Positions 31,109-40,546 of a DNA stretch of 40,546 nt are shown one piece after another. A program made the position numbers and the translations under genes. Below the pieces are notes generated by a model. It was not told where the DNA came from and did no database searches. It saw only the letters and a program-made list of their open reading frames with translations. Origin of the DNA: Gammaproteobacteria bacterium (GTDB lineage Bacteria; Pseudomonadota; Gammaproteobacteria; SZUA-152); contig DRQN01000076.1 of NCBI GenBank assembly GCA_011371455.1, forward strand, positions 1 to 40,546, given 5' to 3'. How positions within the stretch are numbered: position 1 is the stretch's first letter; each line of letters begins with the position of its first letter.

Positions 31109-33559
31109 GTGAAAACTGTGAGAACCAATAAATTTATTTTCTCCACTCCACGTTTGGCGCTGGCACTGATGGCAGGCGTAGGGTTGCCCACGGCGCCGCC
31201 GGTTATTGCCGCGCCCGTTGTGAATCCTGCTGCGGAGCACCGCGCGGCGGTAGACCAGGCACGCCAGGGGGAATTCGCGACGGCGCTGAGGCGCCTGGCG
31301 GCTCTGCTCGAGGCCTATCCTGAAAACAAGGCATTCCGCCACGACTACATCAGTGTCCTCGCCTGGGCCGGTCGTGACGATGAGGTATTGCAGCAGTCGT
31401 CACGGCTCGATTTCGCCCGCATGCCTGTCTATGTGCTCGAGGCCATTGGCAAGTCGGCGCGTAATCGTCAGCGGCCGGCGCTGGCGGTCAAGGCCTATGA
31501 GGCCGCCTTGCAGCGCGATCCGCGCAACCGCCAGGCCGGCCTTGGCCTGGCCATGAGTCTGGCCGAGGCCAGGCGGCCCGCCGAGGCCGATGCGCAGATG
31601 GCGAGCCTGCTGCGCGCCGCGCCCCGCTCGGTGGAATTGCTGGAGGCGCTGGCCTATGTGAAGGAGGTCGACCGCGACTATGCCGGCGCCCTCGCTGCCT
31701 ATGACCGCCTGCTGCGCATTGCACCCAGGCACCGTGGCGCGCGGCGCGGCCGCATCCTTTCCCTGCTGCGCCTTGGTGTGCCCCATGAGGCCATCCGCCT
31801 GGCGCGTCGTGACGCCGACGTCTTCAGCATCGAGGACTGGCAGCGTATGACGGGAGACATGGCGGCGCGGGAGATTCGCTGGGGGCAGCTGCCCAGCCTG
31901 AACCCCGCCGATCGCTATCGCGACACGGATCGCGCCATCGAACGCCTGCAGGCCCAGTACCGCGAGATGGCGGACAAGGATGGCCCCGCCGCACGGCGCA
32001 ATCGCTTCGACCTGATCGCCGCCTATCGCAACCGCCGCCTGATGAAGGCGGCGGTAGACCTGTTCGAGCAACTACAGGCGCAGGGCGTGGCGACCTTCCC
32101 TCCCTATGTGCTGGCGGTTGCCGGTGATGCCTACCTTTCGTTACGCCAGCCGCAGCGGGCGGTGGCCCTGCTGGAGCAGTCGCTGGACAGATATGCCGAC
32201 GATCTGGACGCCCGGTATTCGCTGTTCTACGCCTATCAGGAGGCGGGGCAGTACGAGAAAGCGCTTGCACACATCGACCGTCTGGTGGCCTCGCTGCCGC
32301 AGTGGCTATGGCGGCCCGGCAGTCAGGAGCGCGAACCCAACATCGACAGACTGTATGCGCAGACCGTCGCCGCCATGGCGCGCGCCTATGTCGACCGGCT
32401 CGACGAGGCCCAACGCAGGCTGCAAGGCCAGCTTGCGCGCATGCCCGCCAGTACCGATGTGAGGGCCAGCCTGGGCAGTGTCTATTTATGGCGAGGCTGG
32501 CCGCGCCGAGCGCAGGCGGAGTACCGCGCGGTGCTGACGCTGGAGCCGGAGAACCTCGGTGCGCGTGTCGGCATGGTCAGTGTGCTGGCGGCGCGCGGCG
32601 ACTATGCCGCGGCCGATGCCGCGCTGGCGCCGCTGCAGGCCATCTACGGGGACGATACTCATGTGCGCAATCTGGCTCGTGATGCCGAGGTGCGCAAGAT
32701 GCGCGAAGTCTGGATGGAAGCCAGTGGCGGCTCCAGCAGCAACATCTACCAGGGCAGCAGTAACCTGTCCTTCAGCGCCTTTTATTACGACGAACCATGG
32801 AACCCCGGGCTGCGTCCCTTCGTTTACCTGAAACGGGCAGAGGCCGATTTTCAAGAACAGGCAGTGGGCCGCAATCGCTTTGCCGCCGGCGTGGATTATC
32901 GCCTGCGCGACATGCGGCTGCGCGGCAGCGTCAGCGACGGTGATGGCTCCATGGGTATTGCCGTGCAGGGCGAATGGATGCCCACGGATCGCTGGCGCGG
33001 CTATCTGTCGTTGCAGAGCTACAGTGAACAGACCCCCTTGCGCGCCGATTTGACGGGGGTCGAGGCCTGGTCCCTGGAGGCCGGCACGGAATACCGTTTT
33101 CATGAAAGCCGCAGTCTCGGCCTGTCGCTGCAAAGCATGAGTTTCGATGACGACAATCAGCGCAATACGTTTTCCGCCTTTGCCCGCCAGCGGCTGGTGA
33201 ACGGGCCGCGCTACAAGCTGAAGGGGCAGCTGTATCTCTACCACCAGACCAACACCATCGAAGGCACGGCCTATTTCAATCCGTCGCGGCAGGATTCCCT
33301 CGAACTGAGTCTCGACAACGAGTGGTTGACCTACCAGCACTATGAAAAGTCCATGCGCCAGCGGCTGGTGATCGGTGCCGGGCCGAGCAAGCAACAGGGA
33401 TTCGACAGCCAGTTGGCCTGGTCGCTGGGCTATGAGCATCACTGGAGTTTCAGCCGCCAGCTGAGTGTGAGTTACGGCATCAGCCGTTCCCGCCCGGTCT
33501 ATGACGGGGTGCAGGAACACACCACGCGCGGCTTCGTGAATTTGTATGCAAGGTTCTGA
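31109..33559 (+). CDS. pgaA: Poly-beta-1,6-N-acetylglucosamine export porin PgaA
   Basis: N-terminal TPR-like repeats, C-terminal beta-barrel ending in aromatic residue (FVNLYARF); first in pgaABCD order. GTG start. Confidence 0.92.
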   Translation: MKTVRTNKFIFSTPRLALALMAGVGLPTAPPVIAAPVVNPAAEHRAAVDQARQGEFATALRRLAALLEAYPENKAFRHDYISVLAWAGRDDEVLQQSSRLDFARMPVYVLEAIGKSARNRQRPALAVKAYEAALQRDPRNRQAGLGLAMSLAEARRPAEADAQMASLLRAAPRSVELLEALAYVKEVDRDYAGALAAYDRLLRIAPRHRGARRGRILSLLRLGVPHEAIRLARRDADVFSIEDWQRMTGDMAAREIRWGQLPSLNPADRYRDTDRAIERLQAQYREMADKDGPAARRNRFDLIAAYRNRRLMKAAVDLFEQLQAQGVATFPPYVLAVAGDAYLSLRQPQRAVALLEQSLDRYADDLDARYSLFYAYQEAGQYEKALAHIDRLVASLPQWLWRPGSQEREPNIDRLYAQTVAAMARAYVDRLDEAQRRLQGQLARMPASTDVRASLGSVYLWRGWPRRAQAEYRAVLTLEPENLGARVGMVSVLAARGDYAAADAALAPLQAIYGDDTHVRNLARDAEVRKMREVWMEASGGSSSNIYQGSSNLSFSAFYYDEPWNPGLRPFVYLKRAEADFQEQAVGRNRFAAGVDYRLRDMRLRGSVSDGDGSMGIAVQGEWMPTDRWRGYLSLQSYSEQTPLRADLTGVEAWSLEAGTEYRFHESRSLGLSLQSMSFDDDNQRNTFSAFARQRLVNGPRYKLKGQLYLYHQTNTIEGTAYFNPSRQDSLELSLDNEWLTYQHYEKSMRQRLVIGAGPSKQQGFDSQLAWSLGYEHHWSFSRQLSVSYGISRSRPVYDGVQEHTTRGFVNLYARF

Positions 33560-33561
33560 TC

Positions 33562-35544
33562 ATGACGATTAACTTGAAAAGGATAACCCCATGGTCGCCG
33601 GCGCGGATGCTGCGACGCCTGGGACTGGCGGTGCTGTTGCTCGCGCTTGCCATGCCGGCCAGCGCCGAACTGCTGGTGCTGTCCTACCACGAGGCGAGCC
33701 ATGCGGTGGGCCGCGACAAGGGTTTCAAGGCCATGATGCTGGATACCACGGAACTGGCGGCGCAGTTCTCCTGGCTCAAGGAGCACGGCTATGTGGCCGT
33801 GGACGTGGACGACCTGCTGGCGGCGCAGAAGGGTGAGCGCCCGTTGCCGGAAAAAGCCGTGTTGCTGAGCTTCGACGATGGCTACGCGGGCATGTACGAA
33901 CAGGTCTACCCGTTACTGCGTGCCTTCGATTATCGCGCCGTGCTGGCGGTGGTGGGGAAGTGGCAGGAGACGCCGGCCAACGAGCCGGTGATGTACGGTA
34001 CTGAACCGGTATCCCGCGATTATTTCCTCAGTTGGCAGCAGATCCGCGAAATGGTGGCGTCCGGGTATGTGGAAGTCGCCTCGCACAGCTACGACCTGCA
34101 CCGCGGGGTGCTGGCCAACCCGCAGGGCAACACCCTGCCGGCGGCGGTGAGCATGATCTACGACGCCAGGACGGGGCAGTACGAAAGCGAGGCGGAGTAT
34201 CGCGCGCGCATTCGCCGTGATTTGAAACGCAACGCCGACCTCATCGCGCGCCGTACCGGGCAGCGGCCACGCGTCATGGTCTGGCCCTATGGTGCCTATA
34301 ACCGCGTCACCATCGAGATCGCGCGTGAGCTGGGCATGCCCGTCACCATGAGCCTGGAAGATGACAAGGTGAACATCAACGACCTCGGCCGCGTGGGGCG
34401 CCTGCTGATTGGGCATGGTACGACGCTGACGGACTTTGTCTGGCAGGTGAACAACCATATCAAGCCGCGCATAAAGCCGCAGCGTGTCGTGCATCTGGAT
34501 CTCGATTATGTCTACGACCCCGACCCCAAACAGCAGGAAGTGAACCTGGGCAAGCTGCTGGACCGGGTCAAGGCGCTGGGTGTCAACACCGTCTACCTGC
34601 AGGCCTATGCCGATCCCGACGGCGATGGCAATGCCGATGCCCTGTACTTCCCCAACCGCCACCTGCCCATGCGCGCCGACCTGTTCAACCGTGTTTCCTG
34701 GCAGTTGCGCACCCGCGTCGGTGTACAGGTCTATGCCTGGCTGCCGGTGCTGGCCTATGACCTGCCCGTGGACCACCCGCTGGCCAAGGCCCGGGTGGTC
34801 GCCTCGCCGGCGCGCAAGCCCGGCACGGAAGACTATCGGCGGCTGTCACCTTTCAATCCGCAGGCCCTGCGTTTTGTCGGCGATATTTACGAAGACCTGG
34901 CCAGGCTGGCGCCGCTCGACGGCCTGATTTTTCACGACGACGCCTATTTGAGTGACCATGAGGATGCCAGCGAGTGGGCATTGAAAGTCTACCGGGATAA
35001 CTGGAAATTGCCGGCAGATATTGGCGCTATTCGGGCCGATGCGCAGCTGTTCGAACGCTGGACCCGGCGCAAGACCAAGGCCCTGGCGCAGTGGACCGAT
35101 GCCCTCGCCGAGCGCGCACGCCGGTATCGGCCGGATCTCAAGACCGCGCGCAATATGTATGCCACGGTCATCATGAATCCGCGCGCCGAGGCGTGGCTTG
35201 CCCAGTCCCTGGACGTATTTCTCGAGCACTACGACTATGTGGCGCTAATGGCCATGCCCTACATGGAGCAGGCCAGGGACCCGCAGGCCTGGCTGGCGTC
35301 GCTGGTGGCGCGCGTGGCGGCGACGCCGGGCGCCCTCGACAAGACGGTGTTCGAGCTGCAAAGCGTGGACTGGCGCAAGCAGGCGCCTGTCGATGGTGCC
35401 GTGCTGGCCGATCAGATGCAGCTGCTGTTGCACAAGGGCGTACTTAACTTTGGCTACTACCCGGATGATTTCATTCAGGGGCGGCCATCGCTCGATGCAG
35501 TGAGAGCCGTTATCTCCCTGGCCCCTATCCCGAAGGAGAACTGA
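33562..35544 (+). CDS. pgaB: Poly-beta-1,6-N-acetylglucosamine N-deacetylase PgaB
   Basis: VLSYHEASH..., LLSFDDGYAGMYEQVYPLL polysaccharide deacetylase motif; RVMVWPYGAYN; C-terminal glycoside-hydrolase-like domain. Confidence 0.94.
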   Translation: MTINLKRITPWSPARMLRRLGLAVLLLALAMPASAELLVLSYHEASHAVGRDKGFKAMMLDTTELAAQFSWLKEHGYVAVDVDDLLAAQKGERPLPEKAVLLSFDDGYAGMYEQVYPLLRAFDYRAVLAVVGKWQETPANEPVMYGTEPVSRDYFLSWQQIREMVASGYVEVASHSYDLHRGVLANPQGNTLPAAVSMIYDARTGQYESEAEYRARIRRDLKRNADLIARRTGQRPRVMVWPYGAYNRVTIEIARELGMPVTMSLEDDKVNINDLGRVGRLLIGHGTTLTDFVWQVNNHIKPRIKPQRVVHLDLDYVYDPDPKQQEVNLGKLLDRVKALGVNTVYLQAYADPDGDGNADALYFPNRHLPMRADLFNRVSWQLRTRVGVQVYAWLPVLAYDLPVDHPLAKARVVASPARKPGTEDYRRLSPFNPQALRFVGDIYEDLARLAPLDGLIFHDDAYLSDHEDASEWALKVYRDNWKLPADIGAIRADAQLFERWTRRKTKALAQWTDALAERARRYRPDLKTARNMYATVIMNPRAEAWLAQSLDVFLEHYDYVALMAMPYMEQARDPQAWLASLVARVAATPGALDKTVFELQSVDWRKQAPVDGAVLADQMQLLLHKGVLNFGYYPDDFIQGRPSLDAVRAVISLAPIPKEN

Positions 35545-35546
35545 TC

Positions 35547-36809
35547 ATGGACAGTTGGTTTTCGACCTATCTGAATTGGGCGCTGGTCTTTGCCTATGCC
35601 TATCCGCTGTTCATGGCCTATGTGTGGATGGTGGGTGGCCTGCAGTATTTCTTCAAATGGGAGCGTGGCCAGTCCACGGGCGCCGATGCGCTCAAGCTGC
35701 CGGACTTTCCCCCGGTGAGCATCCTCGTGCCCTGCCACAACGAGGGGGACAATCTGCGTGAAACCATCGCCGCCCTGGACAGGCAGAATTATCCCGATTT
35801 CGAGATCGTCGCCATCAATGACGGCAGCAGCGACAACACGGCAGAACTGCTGGACGAACTGGGTAGGCACTATTCCCGTTTGCGGGTGGTGCATCTGGCG
35901 GAGAACCAGGGCAAGGCCATGGCCTTGCGCATGGGCGCAATGGCATCGCGCAATGAATTCCTGATTTGCGTCGACGGTGATGCCTTGCTGGATGCCGATG
36001 CCACGGCCTGGATCATCAAACATTTCGTCGGCAGCTGCCGTGTGGGTGCGGTGACCGGAAACCCCCGTGTGCGCACCCGTTCCACCCTGCTGGGCAAGAT
36101 CCAGGTGGGTGAATTTTCCTCCATTATCGGCCTGATCAAGCGGGCGCAGCGCATCTACGGCCGCGTATTCACCATTTCCGGTGTGGTGGCCGGGTTCCGC
36201 AAGTCGGCCCTGCTGGAAGTGGGTTACTGGAGCACGGACGCCATCACCGAAGACATCGATGTAAGCTGGAAGCTGCACCTGGCCGGCTGGGATATCCGCT
36301 TCGAGCCCAATGCCCTGTGTTGGATCCTGATGCCAGAGACCCTCAAGGGGTTGTGGAGCCAGCGCCTGCGCTGGGCCCGGGGCGGGGTGGAAGTCTTTAC
36401 CCGCTACCTGCCGAAGATCCTGCATTTTCGCCAGCGGCGCCTGTGGTTGCTGTTTGCGGAATACCTGGTCAGCGTGCTGTGGGCCTATACGATCCTCTTC
36501 CTGATCTTGCTGTGGCCGGTGATGCAGCTCATCCCGCAGATGGAGGGTACGACCACCTTTTCCGTTCTGCCGGGCTCGGCCGGCCTGTTGCTGGGGCTGA
36601 CATGCCTGGTTCAGTTCGCGGTGAGTTTCTACATCGACGGACGCTATGAAAAAGGCTTGGGGAGGCTGTATTACTGGATGATCTGGTATCCCCTGGTGTA
36701 TTGGTTGATCAACCTGTTGACCCTGGTGGTAGCGGTGCCCAAGGTACTGTTGCGGCCGCGCGGCAAGCGCGCCACCTGGGTCAGTCCTGACCGAGGAGTA
36801 CGTCCATGA
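35547..36809 (+). CDS. pgaC: Poly-beta-1,6-N-acetylglucosamine synthase PgaC
   Basis: GT2 motifs: PPVSILVPCHNEGDNLRETIAAL, INDGSSDNT, VDGDALLD, TEDIDVSWKL, QRLRWARGG. Confidence 0.96.
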   Translation: MDSWFSTYLNWALVFAYAYPLFMAYVWMVGGLQYFFKWERGQSTGADALKLPDFPPVSILVPCHNEGDNLRETIAALDRQNYPDFEIVAINDGSSDNTAELLDELGRHYSRLRVVHLAENQGKAMALRMGAMASRNEFLICVDGDALLDADATAWIIKHFVGSCRVGAVTGNPRVRTRSTLLGKIQVGEFSSIIGLIKRAQRIYGRVFTISGVVAGFRKSALLEVGYWSTDAITEDIDVSWKLHLAGWDIRFEPNALCWILMPETLKGLWSQRLRWARGGVEVFTRYLPKILHFRQRRLWLLFAEYLVSVLWAYTILFLILLWPVMQLIPQMEGTTTFSVLPGSAGLLLGLTCLVQFAVSFYIDGRYEKGLGRLYYWMIWYPLVYWLINLLTLVVAVPKVLLRPRGKRATWVSPDRGVRP

Positions 36810-37336
36810 ATAACAAGAGCCCGCTGATTATCGAAAGTCCGCAGCGCCAGGGAGGCGTGCGCAGGGTTGTCCAGGGAACGCTGACCCTGGGGCTGTGGTT
36901 GTTATGGCTTTACCTGATGCTGCCGGTATTCGAACCACTGCTGGCGCTGGCTGGCATCGACCTGTCGGCCATGGGGATGGCGGCGAAGGTGGTCGATGTC
37001 GGGATATTCGTCCTGGTGCTGGCGCTGGTTGGCGCGGTGATGCTGGGGTTCTGGCTGTGGGCCCGCTACAACACCCTGCTGCATCGTTTTCGCCGCGCGG
37101 GCAAGGAAGAGTGCGCCAGTGTTGGCCGCGATGAACTGGCGGACTCGTTCGGCATCTGCCCCCTGGCGCTGACCGATTGGCATGGTTCCGGGCAACTGGT
37201 GATCCGGCTCACCGAGCAGGGCGGCATTTGCTCCGTCAAGGCAGGGGAGCTGAAGGTCTATCACTTTGCGCAGGAGGCCCCGGCGAATGAGCCGCTGCTG
37301 CAGGATGATGCGCTGGCTGTTTCAAGGGCTAGCTAG
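36806..37336 (+). CDS. pgaD: PNAG biosynthesis accessory protein PgaD
   Basis: Two TM segments, position after pgaC with ATGA overlap. Confidence 0.82.
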   Translation: MNNKSPLIIESPQRQGGVRRVVQGTLTLGLWLLWLYLMLPVFEPLLALAGIDLSAMGMAAKVVDVGIFVLVLALVGAVMLGFWLWARYNTLLHRFRRAGKEECASVGRDELADSFGICPLALTDWHGSGQLVIRLTEQGGICSVKAGELKVYHFAQEAPANEPLLQDDALAVSRAS

Positions 37337-37350
37337 GGGGCGTTCTCAAT
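37336..37350 (+). repeat. Solo terminal end of the 19648-19912 element
   Basis: GGGGGCGTTCTCAAT (preceded by TAG) is identical to both outer ends of the 19648-19912 element; begins at the last base of the pgaD stop codon. Confidence 0.65.
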
Positions 37351-37433
37351 TGGACAACTAACAGTTCGGTAGGGTGGGCACGTTTTATGTGGCCACGCGG
37401 TATTGCTAACGTTCCCCCACTCTCTTGAAGGTT

Positions 37434-38177
37434 CTATTCATGGTTAGGCAGCACCGCGCCGCGCTCGAAACGCCGCCACTGCCCTTCATGCAACAGTTCC
37501 AGCGGGCGGTATTCCTGCTTGTAGCGCATCTTCGGGCTGGCGGCGATCCAGTAGCCCAGATACAGGGCGTCCAGCCCCCGCCGCTGCGCCTCGCCGATGG
37601 CCCACAGCACGCTGTGGCGCCCCGGGCTGTGCGCGCTCAGCCCGGGTTCGAAAAAGGTATACACCGCCGACAGGCCCTGGCCCAGCACGTCCAGCACGCT
37701 CACCGCCATCAGCCGCCCTTGCAGGCGGAATTCCACGACCAGGGTCTCTGACCAGGGGCTGCTGAGAAACTCCAGATAACGTTCCGGATCCGGGTCGTCC
37801 ATGCCGCTGCCGGGGTGGCGGCTGGCCATGTAGCGGCGGTAGAGGGCAAAGTGCTCCTCGTCGAAGGCGACCGACCGCAGCGTGGCCTGCACGGCCCGGT
37901 TGGCCTTCAGGGTGCGGCGCTGGGCGCGGCTGGGCTGGAAGGCGCTCACCGGGATGCGCATCGGCAGGCAGGCCTGGCAGTGCGGGCAGCGCGGCCGGTA
38001 GATGTGGCTGCCGCTGCGGCGAAAACCGAAGTCCGCCAGGCGGCTGTAGATGGCCATGTCCATGGGGGCGCCGGGGTCCGTGAACAGGTTCACCGTGTCA
38101 CGCCCCGGCAGGTAGCTGCAGGGATGGGGGCGGCTGGCGAAGAAGGTCAGTTGGTTCTGCGGGGGCTTGGCGGTCAT
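37434..38177 (-). CDS. ate: Aspartate/glutamate leucyltransferase or arginyltransferase (bacterial protein transferase)
   Basis: MTAKPPQNQLTFFASRPHPCSYLPGRDTVNLFTDPGAPMDMAIYSRLADFGFRRSGSHIYRPRCPHCQACLPMRIPV; start 38177 within ORF 37434..38342. Confidence 0.95.
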   Translation of the reverse strand: MTAKPPQNQLTFFASRPHPCSYLPGRDTVNLFTDPGAPMDMAIYSRLADFGFRRSGSHIYRPRCPHCQACLPMRIPVSAFQPSRAQRRTLKANRAVQATLRSVAFDEEHFALYRRYMASRHPGSGMDDPDPERYLEFLSSPWSETLVVEFRLQGRLMAVSVLDVLGQGLSAVYTFFEPGLSAHSPGRHSVLWAIGEAQRRGLDALYLGYWIAASPKMRYKQEYRPLELLHEGQWRRFERGAVLPNHE

Positions 38178-38182
38178 GGGGC

Positions 38183-38902
38183 TCAGGGTTCGGGGCGGAA
38201 GGTGGTCCAGCGGCCGCTGCGGCCGGCCTGGGGGCACCAATGGTCCAGCAGTTGGCGGAAGTGTTCGCGGTCGATGTTCTCGGCGCCCAGGCTTTCCAGG
38301 TGCGCCGAATGCACCTGGCAGTCCACCAGCCCGTAGCCCCATTGTTCGAGCTGCCGCACCAGCTGCACGAAGGCCACCTTGGAGGCGTCGCGGGTGCGGC
38401 TGAACATGGATTCGCCGAAGAACACCCGGCCGATGCCGATGCCGTAGAGGCCACCGACCAGTTCATCATCGAGCCAGCATTCCACGCAATGGGCGTGGCC
38501 CAGTTCAAACAGGTGCCGGTAGGCTTGCTGCATTTCCTCGGTGATCCAGGTGCCGCCTTCGCCGTTGCCGCGAGGCGCGCTGCAGGCTTCGATGACGGCC
38601 TTGAAGGCGCTGTCGGCGCTCAGCCGGAAGCGCTGCTGGCGCAGGGTCTTGCGCAGGCTGCGGGAGACATGCAGCTTGCGGGGAAACAGTACCATGCGTG
38701 GGTTGGGCGACCACCAGAGGATTGGCTGGCCATGGTTGTACCAGGGAAAGATGCCTTGCCGGTAGGCGGCCAGCAGGCGCTGCGGACGGAGATCGCCACC
38801 CACCGCCAACAGACCGTCCGGCTCGTCCAGCGCCAGGGAGATATCGGGGAAGGCGTGATTCGCATCCTGCGGATCGATCCAGAAGGGGGCTAGCCCACGC
38901 AT
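38183..38902 (-). CDS. aat: Leucyl/phenylalanyl-tRNA-protein transferase
   Basis: [57 protein letters not shown]; start 38902 within ORF 38183..38971. Confidence 0.97.
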   Translation of the reverse strand: MRGLAPFWIDPQDANHAFPDISLALDEPDGLLAVGGDLRPQRLLAAYRQGIFPWYNHGQPILWWSPNPRMVLFPRKLHVSRSLRKTLRQQRFRLSADSAFKAVIEACSAPRGNGEGGTWITEEMQQAYRHLFELGHAHCVECWLDDELVGGLYGIGIGRVFFGESMFSRTRDASKVAFVQLVRQLEQWGYGLVDCQVHSAHLESLGAENIDREHFRQLLDHWCPQAGRSGRWTTFRPEP

Positions 38903-39101
38903 GTATTCGCCCTCGCGTCGTCGGCCTTGAAGAGTAGGATGTCCACCAAGCGCTTCCATGCAAGTCTGCATGGTGCGGGTTTCGCACTACAGAGTTCGGA
39001 AATATCGTCGATAATGGTGCTGTGCAGCTGCATGACTGTGCACTCTACACGATTGATTCATATTGAGAACCGTGCTTCCGGGATAGGGGGGTTGGAGAAA
39101 G

Positions 39102-39779
39102 ATGTCTGAGCTGGCACTGGATATTGGCGATATCCTGCAATTGCAATTTCTTGGCGACGACAGCGAGGCGCGCTATTACGTCAAGGTCATCGGTTATCTG
39201 GAGGAGCGCAGCCTGCTGGTTACGGCGCCTCAGTCGAACGGTAAGCTGTTGCGGGTGCGTGATGGCCAGCCGTTGGCGGCGCGCATGATGGCCGGCACGG
39301 ATCTGGTGGGCTTTACCGTCTCGGTGCTGCGCAGTTGCGCCGTGCCCTATCCCTATCTGCACCTGAGTTATCCCAAGGATCTGCAGAGCGTCACCGTGCG
39401 CAAATCGTTGCGTGTCGCCCTGGACATGGGCGCCACGGTGCGGCCCTGCGATATCGGCAGCGAGGACATCGCCCCCGAGGTGGAAGCGCACGAAGTGGTG
39501 ATTCGTGACATGAGCACCACCGGTGCCCTGCTGGTGGCCGATGCGCCGCTGGCGGACACCGGCGACAGCCTGACGGTTTCGGTGAATATCGAAGTCGCGG
39601 AAATGGTCGAGAATCTGAACTTTGCCGTGGTGGTGCGCAACATCAAGGTCGAACCGGCGCAGGAAAGGGGACGGCCCAGCCAGTTTCTGCACGGTGTCGA
39701 ATTCCAGTTCGCCGACCGCCGCGAGTCGGTGCTGTTGCATGCCTTCGTCTATGAACAGATCGTGCGTAACCACGATTAG
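39102..39779 (+). CDS. PilZ-domain protein with YcgR-like N-terminal flagellar-brake domain
   Basis: LDIGDILQLQFLGDDSEARYYVKVIGYLEERSLLVTAP N-domain; VRKSLRV (RxxxR) and later IRDMSTTGALLVAD (D/NxSxxG-type) PilZ motifs. Confidence 0.88.
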   Translation: MSELALDIGDILQLQFLGDDSEARYYVKVIGYLEERSLLVTAPQSNGKLLRVRDGQPLAARMMAGTDLVGFTVSVLRSCAVPYPYLHLSYPKDLQSVTVRKSLRVALDMGATVRPCDIGSEDIAPEVEAHEVVIRDMSTTGALLVADAPLADTGDSLTVSVNIEVAEMVENLNFAVVVRNIKVEPAQERGRPSQFLHGVEFQFADRRESVLLHAFVYEQIVRNHD

Positions 39780-39808
39780 CCGCCGATGGCCGGGTTCCAG
39801 GAGGTTCG

Positions 39809-39998
39809 ACGCAAAGGCGCCAGGACGCAAAGAATTCTTGAATGTGGAATTCCAGTATTTTTGGTGGAGCGCAGCGTAGGCCCGGAGCCCAGAAGCTCAC
39901 CCAGCGCCTCCCGGGTTCCCGCATGCGTTGCAATACGGGAAAACTCCCTTGTTTCCATTTTCCACCTTTGCGTTCTTTGCGTCCTGGCGCCTTTGCGT
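39809..39998. repeat. Inverted repeat pair (26 bp perfect arms) between the PilZ gene and trxB
   Basis: ACGCAAAGGCGCCAGGACGCAAAGAA at 39809-39834 and its exact reverse complement at 39973-39998. Confidence 0.85.
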
Positions 39999-40065
39999 TG
40001 AAAAAGATACTCCAGATCAGGCTGCGCAAAAAAGTCGCCGCCCGGTCCGGGCCCGACGGCGTCGT

Positions 40066-40546
<481 letters not shown>

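Overview
This is a high-GC gammaproteobacterial-type chromosomal window, mostly housekeeping genes. In order it contains: a truncated YD-repeat (RHS-like) fragment; a small secreted Cys-rich protein; a secreted terpenoid-cyclase-like/Ig/calcium-repeat protein translationally coupled to a small protein with four DTGEF repeats; CIRCE-groES-groEL; a universal stress protein; a complete seven-gene alternative complex III (ACIII) locus with ActB split into two genes, directly followed by a complete cytochrome bc1 operon (petABC); sspA-sspB; a macrodomain protein; a rhombosortase-like rhomboid; a type II secretion operon (gspG-N, lacking C/D/E/F here); icd; clpS-clpA-infA; a pgaABCD exopolysaccharide operon; ate-aat; a PilZ/YcgR-like protein; and the 3' part of trxB. 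The main points for follow-up are: tandem ACIII and bc1, two non-homologous quinol oxidation complexes; a 265-bp folded repeat element with 31-bp terminal inverted repeats in the rrtA/gspG intergenic region, with a solo end at the pgaD stop codon; the pga operon sitting inside the otherwise typical clpS-clpA-infA/ate-aat neighbourhood; a triplicated dyad upstream of pgaA; and the DTGEF-repeat protein. I did not find a CRISPR array, an rRNA or tRNA gene, an intact transposase or an obvious new defence system. All assignments come from reading the sequence; no database search was run.
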